From JAIPEK01 sp041685935 (GTDB taxonomy: Bacteria > Desulfobacterota > Desulfobacteria > Desulfobacterales > Desulfobacteraceae), in contig JAWLES010000027.1 in NCBI GenBank assembly GCA_041685935.1, forward strand, positions 1-21,164: 21,164 bases of DNA, read 5' to 3'. Below, piece by piece: positions 17,101-21,164 of this stretch. The notes under the pieces are model-generated. The model had not been told where the DNA came from. It saw nothing but the letters and a program-made list of their open reading frames with translations, and ran no database searches. The stretch's first letter is position 1; each line of letters starts with the position of its first letter. Both the position numbers and the translations under genes were made by a program.

Positions 17101-17583
17101 TCCTATATCAATGGCCGCCTGCATTCCTGAAATACCCCCTCCCACAATCAGGATATCCGGGTTGATGGTCACGGTTCTCTGTTCAAGCTCCTCGTGAAAG
17201 TTGACCCTGTTAACTGCTGCGTGGGACAGGGTTTTTGCCTTGGCCGTGGCAGTATCCACATTGTCGGTTACCCAGGACACCTGTTCACGTACGGATGCCA
17301 TCTGCAGGCTGTACGGGTTCAGCCCGGATCTTGAGCAAACGCTCTGGAAGGTTTTTTCATGAAGCCTGGGCGAACATGAGGCCACAACAACCCGGTTCAG
17401 ACCGTGCTCTTTTATATCCTTTTCAATAATCTCCTGACCCGGGTCTGAACACATAAACTTGTAATCTTTTGACACAACAACATTTTCAAGCTCGGATACG
17501 TACCTTGCAACCTCGTCCACCCTGACCATGCCGGCAATGTTGATTCCACAATGGCATATGTAAAAACCTATGCGTGCAGCCAT
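14182..17583 (-). CDS. hdrA: HdrA with inserted NfnB/GltD-like NAD(P)H oxidoreductase module
   Basis: A 1133-residue fusion. It has the HdrA N-terminal domain (GFYICHCGINIAG; CSPRLHE at ~70-76), the FAD motif GGGISG (148-153), PTLDCAAC (188-195) and a first [4Fe-4S] motif (C243, C246, C249, C253). At about residue 285 a GltD/NfnB-like module enters: C293, C297, C336, C340, C344, FAD motif GSGPAG (387-392), NAD(P)H motif GGGNVAMD (519-526) with YRR (543-545), and AAGDAVTGPA (662-671). After a linker, a cysteine cluster (C759, C762, C765, C766, C768, C771, C775) leads back to HdrA at about 790, ending with CIGSR, YCSRVCC and two ferredoxin motifs (C1061 to C1071; C1092 to C1102). NfnB uses NADPH in flavin-based bifurcation. 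Predicted role: NAD(P)H-linked HdrA. It begins two bases after the upstream receiver-like gene stops, whose end holds its AAAAGGGATC site. Confidence 0.93.
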   Translation of the reverse strand: MAARIGFYICHCGINIAGMVRVDEVARYVSELENVVVSKDYKFMCSDPGQEIIEKDIKEHGLNRVVVASCSPRLHEKTFQSVCSRSGLNPYSLQMASVREQVSWVTDNVDTATAKAKTLSHAAVNRVNFHEELEQRTVTINPDILIVGGGISGMQAAIDIGKSGLKAYLVEKDTTIGGHMLQFDKTFPTLDCAACIGTPKMVETAQNNNIELFTYSEVQEVSGYIGNYTVKIRKKARYVSDKCTGCGECEKVCPVLLPSEWDVGLKERKAVYRSFPQAVPITYCIDKRAQAPCRLSCPARTNVQGYVQMVKAGEYQQALNIIMERLPLPGTLGRVCPHMCEDECRRAAIDSPVSIRELKRFAADRGDLSKVPFEMGDAGDRRVAVIGSGPAGLTTAYYLRRKGYDVTIFEALEKAGGMLRTGIPDYRLPPDVLDREIDNIIEKGIELKTGQVLGEDFSIKELKDQGFDAVFLGIGTHVPSKLNIENEDTDGVEDAVLFLKRMNLYTSTDIPAENVVVVGGGNVAMDAARVAVRAGASGVTIVYRRTESEMPADHEEILDARAEGIEFIDLASPVRVLQGDGGKLKLVCIKNTLGEPDKSGRRRPVPIENSEFEIECGMIIPAIGQKVDTEKIIRDTDIALTGWGTFEIDDTTMQTSEPGVFAAGDAVTGPATVVEAVAAGHKAVAGIHGYLTQGDQPDENDLEPSGKVQNREFVPIPENEPPGKRETPVKTDPETSKRSFDEVSKGLDEQAAVQEAGRCINCGGCCECMQCVQACQPGAVDHGQTDEVIEVKVGSIITATGYDVLDPTPMKPYGYGKYPNVFTNFEFERLSNATGPTGGEIRIRDENNSLTKEPQSVAILHCIGSRDSNFHEYCSRVCCMYALKYAHLIHEKVGHDTRVYNFYIDMRCFGKGYEEFFKKCQEEGTVFVRGKAAEVTRAEDSEDGQLVVVAEDTLLAETIRIPVDMVILCTAMEARKDARETGRILGISQGNDGFYLESHPKLGPLDTATDGVFIAGACQGPKDIPDSVAQASGAASKSLQLATKGEVEIESAISYIDPDICAGCMTCIGLCPYGAIEFDMRRSVSVVNEALCKGCGSCSGFCPSGAAQVRHFKEKQIFAELSGVMDAINNVGI
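15244..16731 (-). other. NfnB/GltD-like module embedded in HdrA
   Basis: Residues about 285-780 of the first HdrA match the small subunit of NADPH-dependent glutamate synthase/NfnB. It has an N-terminal iron-sulfur region (C293, C297, C336, C340, C344), FAD-binding GSGPAG, the NAD(P)H-binding GGGNVAMDAARVAV segment followed by YRRTESEMPA (the arginines favour NADPH), a C-terminal AAGDA motif, a charged linker and the RCINCGGCCECMQCVQAC cysteine cluster. The insertion splits the ferredoxin insert of HdrA: the first cluster lies before it and the replacement second cluster is at its end. Boundaries are approximate. Confidence 0.88.
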
Positions 17584-17584
17584 A

Positions 17585-18007
17585 CTATTGATCCCTTTTC
17601 TTTGTTTTTTCCGATGTCGTCAATCCGGTTAACGTGCGTATGGAATTCAAGAGTTCATCCTCCTGAAGAGGTTTTTCCAGAAAGGCGAAGTTGGATTGTT
17701 TACGAAACTGCTTGAGCCTTCTGTAATGCACCAGTGATTCAGGGGGTATGCTTGAAATAAATATCATGGCGGTTTCATGGTACTGAACCAGCAATTCCAG
17801 CAAACCGATATCGTAAAGGGGCTGATCTATGATCAGAATGTCAGGCTTCAGCTTTTCAATGGTGGATGCCAGCATTGCCTCGCCTCTGGCTACGCTGACC
17901 TCGAATCCCTGGTTGATGAGAAATGTTTTCAAGAAAGCCTTGGTTTCTGCTTCATGATCAAGAATGAGTATGTAAGGGTTTTTCATATTAACTGACCTGT
18001 ATGACAT
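17585..18007 (-). CDS. Small divergent receiver-domain protein, first gene of the Hdr operon
   Basis: A 140-residue protein with the outline of a receiver domain and no output domain. Strand 1 reads ILILDHE (14-19), so one of the two usual adjacent acidic residues is a histidine (D17-H18-E19). The acceptor position D61 (LIIDQPL), S85/S86 (FISS) and K112 (LEKPL) are present. The family's usual GG/PxMxG after the acceptor is missing. It may be phosphorylated weakly or act as a constitutive protein partner. The start could be ATG 18007 or ATG 17986; neither has a strong ribosome-binding site. It is directly downstream of the sigma-54 promoter match and ends two bases before the first hdrA, so it is co-expressed with the Hdr enzymes. 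Confidence 0.8.
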   Translation of the reverse strand: MSYRSVNMKNPYILILDHEAETKAFLKTFLINQGFEVSVARGEAMLASTIEKLKPDILIIDQPLYDIGLLELLVQYHETAMIFISSIPPESLVHYRRLKQFRKQSNFAFLEKPLQEDELLNSIRTLTGLTTSEKTKKRDQ

Positions 18008-18044
18008 ATATCGTACAATATCGGTGATTACTGTCCACCATCGG

Positions 18045-18061
18045 TTGCATAATATATGCCA
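18045..18061 (-). promoter_or_regulatory. Sigma-54 (-24/-12) promoter for the Hdr operon
   Basis: On the minus strand the sequence TGGCATATATTATGCAA has the GG and GC dinucleotides at exactly the consensus spacing of TGGCAC-N5-TTGC. The -24 half is TGGCAT (one mismatch) and the -12 half is ATGCA. Transcription would start near 18033-18036, leaving a leader of about 27 bases before ATG 18007. The neighbouring sigma-54 activator gene and upstream inverted repeats support it. This is a pattern match, not a measured start. Confidence 0.7.
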
Positions 18062-18079
18062 CTGCGGTCCTGTGCGGAT

Positions 18080-18093
18080 TTAAATGCATTTAA
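18080..18093. repeat. 14-bp perfect AT-rich palindrome
   Basis: TTAAATGCATTTAA reads the same on both strands. It lies 19 bp upstream of the -24 element and between that promoter and the TGTTGCA repeats. It could be a regulator site or a bendable spacer. No known protein site is recognised. Confidence 0.55.
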
Positions 18094-18110
18094 CCCCGGC
18101 CGGACCGGGG
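18094..18110 (-). terminator. GC-rich hairpin, possible terminator of the activator operon
   Basis: CCCCGG-CCGGA-CCGGGG forms a perfect 6-bp GC stem with a 5-base loop. On the minus strand it lies about 145 bases after the stop of the sigma-54 activator and before the Hdr promoter. The following minus-strand bases (TTAAATGC) are not a proper T-run, so termination efficiency is uncertain and it may instead be a protein-binding site. Confidence 0.35.
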
Positions 18111-18159
18111 ATTATTGAGGTGCGGGGATGAAACGAGGGTTTGATAAAAAAGGGGGGTG

Positions 18160-18178
18160 TGTTGCAATGCCTGCAACA
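18160..18178. promoter_or_regulatory. Putative upstream activating site, TGTTGCA inverted repeat
   Basis: TGTTGCA-ATGCC-TGCAACA is a perfect 7-bp inverted repeat with a 5-base spacer, centred about 105-110 bp upstream of the sigma-54 -24 element. This is the usual distance and form for the enhancer of an NtrC-type activator. The activator encoded next to it (18256-19989) is the natural candidate to bind. Related half-sites occur further upstream at 18218-18246. Confidence 0.6.
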
Positions 18179-18217
18179 ATTTTGGCATAGTCTCCTGAAA
18201 ATAAAGAATTGTTTGAT

Positions 18218-18246
18218 TGTGCAATAGTTCGCAACAATATGCAACA
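18218..18246. promoter_or_regulatory. Second putative activator site cluster with GCAACA half-sites
   Basis: A 19-bp imperfect copy of the TGTTGCA site spans 18218-18236 (TGT ... GCAACA), and a further TGCAACA lies at 18240-18246. The two GCAACA half-sites (starting 18231 and 18241) are spaced 10 bp apart, so they would face the same side of the helix. It is weaker than the 18160-18178 repeat but uses the same half-site, suggesting cooperative binding. Confidence 0.45.
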
Positions 18247-18255
18247 CATTCTGCA

Positions 18256-19989
18256 TCAGAGCAGGTTGTGCTTTTTCATTCTTCTCCAGAGGGTTGACCG
18301 GTCGATATTCAAATCCAGTGCGGTTTTCCCCCGGTGCCAGTTGTTATACCGGAGTTTATCCAAAAGCGCTTCCCTGTCCGTCCAGGTGCTTAAATCAAGC
18401 CCTGCAGAATCCCGGGTCAGGTTATTTCCGTCCCCGTTTCCGGCAAGAGGATACGGACCGGGTTCCCTGAATACATGCAAAGGAAGATGCTTGGACATGA
18501 CCACATTGTCCTGGCAGACAATCAGCGCATGCTCGATGATATTTTCAAGTTCCCTGATATTGCCCGGATATGGATAGTTTAAAAGCTGTTTCATGGCCTC
18601 TTCGCTGATGCTCACAGGCTCCTTTTTCATGGCTGCGGCCTGATTCCTCAGGATATGGCGAATCAAAAGGGGCAGGTCGGCTTTTCTGTCATTTATGGAA
18701 GGCAGTTCAATTCTGAAAACATTGAGCCGGTAAAAAAGATCTTCCCGGAATTTGCGCTCCTGAACCAGCTGTTCCAGCCTTCGATTGGTGGCTGAAATTA
18801 TCCTGATATCCACCTTTTTCAGGTAACTGCTTCCAAGCGGGTAAAAGGCCTTGTCCTCCAGAACCCGCAAAAGCTTTGCCTGAAGGGAAAGCGGGATTTC
18901 ACCGATTTCATCCAGAAATATGGTCCCGGTGTCAGCCTCGCTGAATCTTCCCGGCTTGTCCCGGTCCGCCCCGGTGAACGCGCCTTTGACATACCCGAAA
19001 ATCTCGGATTCCATGAGGTTGTCCGGAATGGCGGCGCAGTTCACCTTGACAAAGGGCCGGTCCCTCCTGCTGCTTTCCGAATGAATCACCTTGGCCAGAA
19101 GGTCCTTGCCGGTGCCGGTGTCACCCTGCACAAGTACGGTGGATTCGGTTTTAGCCACCACTTTTACCATATCGAAAATTTTCTGCATTACAGGGGATTT
19201 GCCGATCATGTCATGGAATTTGTATCTTTCAGTAATCGCCTTATCAAGTTCCCTGGCAAGGGTCATGTCCTGTAGTGTGGCAAATCCTCCCACAAGCTGA
19301 CCATGATCGTTCATCAAAGGGATATAGTCCACATTGACAGGTATGTTTTCTCCCTGGGAGCCGAACATGTATCCGCTCTCCCCTGTTGCGGAGGTTCCGT
19401 TCTTCATGGCCTGATTCAAGCCGCTTTTGTCACTGCAAAGCTTTTGATTGAAAAGAATGCTCCACTCTTTTCCAAGCAGATTCATCCGGTTGTACCCTGA
19501 TATTTTCTCCGCAGCCCGGTTGAAAAAGGTGAGCAGCCCGTTCCGGTTTACGGTAAAGACCCCCATGTTCAGGCTGTCGAGTATTATTTTAAGGCTCTGT
19601 TCCTCGTAATGAATCCTGCTGACAAGCTCTGAATAGGGGAAATGATCCTGAAGAACCATGAAACAGCCAAGAGGGGTTCCCTGTTCACTGTAGAGGGGAG
19701 CAGCGATCCTTGTGACCCTGTGTTTCTGGCGGTGCTCATCAAGGAATTCCACATCCATATCCTTTATGGTGTCATTCCAGACCCCTTTCAGCGGACAGCT
19801 TGAAAAGCAGGGCAGTCCGCAGAAAACCTCCCTGCAGTTATGCCCCTTGATTTCGGATTTTTCCAGGCCGAGGAGCGCTTCCGCATTCTGGTTCAAATCA
19901 GCGACCCTCCGGTCGGAGTCAACGATCAATCCTCCGATATTAAGATACTCAAGGATGAGCAGCATCTGCTGATAGATCTTAATGTTCAT
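18256..19989 (-). CDS. Sigma-54-dependent activator with PAS sensors (NtrC-type, no receiver)
   Basis: A 577-residue enhancer-binding protein. It has PAS1 (~10-115) with a cysteine cluster C52, C57, C61, C65 (ending CPL), PAS2 (~130-245), an AAA+ domain (~258-495) and a C-terminal Fis-type helix-turn-helix (~550-577, KTALDLNIDRSTLWRRMKK). The AAA+ domain has Walker A GDTGTGKD (289-296), the sigma-54 contact loop GAFTGA (336-341) and Walker B GTIFLDE (355-361). It has no receiver domain, so control should come through the PAS domains or a partner. ATG 19989 is chosen over TTG 19992 because the GGGAG site is better spaced; the ATG overlaps the upstream kinase stop by one base. It probably drives the sigma-54 promoter at 18045-18061. 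Confidence 0.93.
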   Translation of the reverse strand: MNIKIYQQMLLILEYLNIGGLIVDSDRRVADLNQNAEALLGLEKSEIKGHNCREVFCGLPCFSSCPLKGVWNDTIKDMDVEFLDEHRQKHRVTRIAAPLYSEQGTPLGCFMVLQDHFPYSELVSRIHYEEQSLKIILDSLNMGVFTVNRNGLLTFFNRAAEKISGYNRMNLLGKEWSILFNQKLCSDKSGLNQAMKNGTSATGESGYMFGSQGENIPVNVDYIPLMNDHGQLVGGFATLQDMTLARELDKAITERYKFHDMIGKSPVMQKIFDMVKVVAKTESTVLVQGDTGTGKDLLAKVIHSESSRRDRPFVKVNCAAIPDNLMESEIFGYVKGAFTGADRDKPGRFSEADTGTIFLDEIGEIPLSLQAKLLRVLEDKAFYPLGSSYLKKVDIRIISATNRRLEQLVQERKFREDLFYRLNVFRIELPSINDRKADLPLLIRHILRNQAAAMKKEPVSISEEAMKQLLNYPYPGNIRELENIIEHALIVCQDNVVMSKHLPLHVFREPGPYPLAGNGDGNNLTRDSAGLDLSTWTDREALLDKLRYNNWHRGKTALDLNIDRSTLWRRMKKHNLL

Positions 19990-21134
19990 CAATCTCCCTC
20001 GGCCGCTGGAAACCGCAATGCAAAAGAAGTTCCCCTGCCCTGCTCGGAATCCACATCAATTGAACCGTTGTGACGCTCCATGATGCCGAAAATAATGGAA
20101 AGCCCGAGTCCGACTCCGTACCCTTCGTCCTTGGTGGTATAAAAGGGCTCGAATATATGATTTATCGATTCGGGATCAATCCCTTTTCCATTGTCCTGAA
20201 CAACAATTAAGACCTGGTTGTCTTCGTTTCTGTTCATTGCGCTGATGCTGATTTTTCCGTCTGTGCCGATGGCGTCGACTGCATTGAAAATCAGATTGAT
20301 AATCGTCTGCTGGATCTGGTTGAAATCACCGTGTATTCTCTTTATATACGGTTCTATCTCCGTTGCAAGCTCGATGGAACAAAGCTCGAGTTTGTGCCTG
20401 CACAAGAGCGTGGATTTTTCAATGAGAGTTTTCACATCAATTGTGGAAAAAGAGACTTCGCTCTTTCTTGAAAATGTAAGAAGGCTGGACACGATTTCCG
20501 AAACCCTTGAAGACTCGGATTCTATGATATCAAGAAATCTGGAGAATTTTGCCAAATCAATGCCGCTTTCACCATTCTTTTTGATCATGCGGTTCATCAG
20601 GTGTGCGTAATTGAGAATCCCTGAAAGCGGGTTGTTGATTTCATGAACCACACTGGCGGAAAGCCGTCCAAGGGATATGAGCTTGTCCCTGTGAAGAATC
20701 CTTGCCTGATCCATGTTTTTCTTTTCCAGATACCTGGTGTACTCCTTGAGGTGCTGACGGGACAGGTACCTCTCCTTTGCCCTTGAAAGGGCGAGCTGGA
20801 GTGCCGTGTCGTCAACGGGCTTGTTTATAAAGTCTGACGCGTCAAGCTGAAGTGCTTCAATGGCAAGATCCATCTCTCCGAAAGCGGTAATAACAATCAC
20901 TTCAATGTCTTCATACCGTTCTTTAACTTTCCGTAAAAGTTCAATACCCCCCATTCTGGGCATTTTAACATCGGTAATGACAATCTGGGGCGAGAGCTGC
21001 TCAACCATTTCAAAGCCTTGAGCTCCATCCTCTGCGGTATGGACATCAAACCCCTGGTCCCTGATCACAAGGGAAGTCACCTCCCTTATGTCCTGTTCAT
21101 CATCCACCAAAAGCAGTTTCCAGTTATCTTTCAT
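19989..21134 (-). CDS. Cytoplasmic receiver-histidine kinase hybrid
   Basis: A 381-residue soluble protein with an N-terminal receiver domain (D11-D12-E13, acceptor D55 in VITDVKMP, T83, K105), a coiled-coil linker (~118-150), HisKA (H164 in VVHEINNPL) and HATPase (N box INLIFNAVDAI, DNGKGID, GVGLGLS). All catalytic motifs look intact. No membrane or PAS segment is seen, so input probably comes by phosphotransfer to its receiver. Its stop overlaps the ATG of the sigma-54 activator by one base (TGATG), so the two are co-translated and probably act together, although the activator has no receiver for it to phosphorylate. Only 30 bp upstream is inside the window, and no promoter can be named there. 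Confidence 0.92.
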   Translation of the reverse strand: MKDNWKLLLVDDEQDIREVTSLVIRDQGFDVHTAEDGAQGFEMVEQLSPQIVITDVKMPRMGGIELLRKVKERYEDIEVIVITAFGEMDLAIEALQLDASDFINKPVDDTALQLALSRAKERYLSRQHLKEYTRYLEKKNMDQARILHRDKLISLGRLSASVVHEINNPLSGILNYAHLMNRMIKKNGESGIDLAKFSRFLDIIESESSRVSEIVSSLLTFSRKSEVSFSTIDVKTLIEKSTLLCRHKLELCSIELATEIEPYIKRIHGDFNQIQQTIINLIFNAVDAIGTDGKISISAMNRNEDNQVLIVVQDNGKGIDPESINHIFEPFYTTKDEGYGVGLGLSIIFGIMERHNGSIDVDSEQGRGTSFALRFPAAEGD

Positions 21135-21164
21135 GTCACTCGCGTATAAGAGTTTCTCAATTTT

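Noticed and set aside
9192..17583. Selenocysteine (in-frame UGA) in the HdrA or MvhD proteins, as in some related complexes
   Set aside because: All key positions are ordinary cysteine codons and each gene is one uninterrupted frame ending at TAA.

Overview
The window looks like a stretch of a strictly anaerobic, sulfate-reducing deltaproteobacterium of the Desulfobacterales type. The basis is a Tmc transmembrane redox complex (type II cytochrome c3), a heterodisulfide-reductase (Hdr/MvhD) gene set of the kind found in sulfate reducers, several PAS/His-kinase sensors and a sigma-54 activator. This is inference from gene content; no rRNA or other taxonomic marker is present. Coding density is very high: the largest gap is 248 bp. 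I saw no tRNA, rRNA, CRISPR array, insertion sequence or phage gene.

Layout. (1) Plus strand, 1-7228: the 3' part of tmcD (cut by the window edge), tmcC, tmcB, tmcA, then a stand-alone CheY-like receiver, a membrane sensor kinase whose periplasmic part carries c-type heme motifs, and a cytoplasmic receiver-kinase hybrid. All are spaced like one operon. (2) Plus strand, 7291-7749: a small DUF523 protein. (3) Minus strand, 18007 down to 7753: a tightly packed operon of a small receiver-like protein, an HdrA carrying an inserted NfnB/GltD-like NAD(P)H:flavin module, MvhD, an FrhB/FdhB-like iron-sulfur flavoprotein, a second double-length HdrA with a complete CheY-like receiver domain embedded in it, HdrC and HdrB. 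It converges with DUF523, with 3 bp between the stop codons. (4) 18008-18255: a regulatory gap holding a good minus-strand sigma-54 (-24/-12) promoter match, a 14-bp AT palindrome, a GC-rich hairpin and TGTTGCA-type inverted repeats about 100 bp upstream of the promoter, as expected for an enhancer-binding protein. (5) Minus strand, 21134 down to 18256: a receiver-kinase hybrid overlapping by one base a sigma-54 activator with two PAS domains and no receiver domain.

How it may work together. Tmc carries electrons between periplasmic cytochrome c3 and a cytoplasmic thiol/disulfide partner (DsrC is the usual proposal). The Hdr operon could build a soluble flavin-based electron-bifurcating or confurcating complex. 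It has NAD(P)H and FrhB-type electron entry sites and the HdrBC heterodisulfide site, but no hydrogenase or formate dehydrogenase catalytic subunit. Around these enzymes sit three histidine kinases and five receiver domains, and one of those receivers lies inside an HdrA. The most unusual hypothesis is that the signalling system controls the Hdr complex directly by phosphorylating the enzyme, as well as through sigma-54 transcription. That hypothesis rests on domain reading only.
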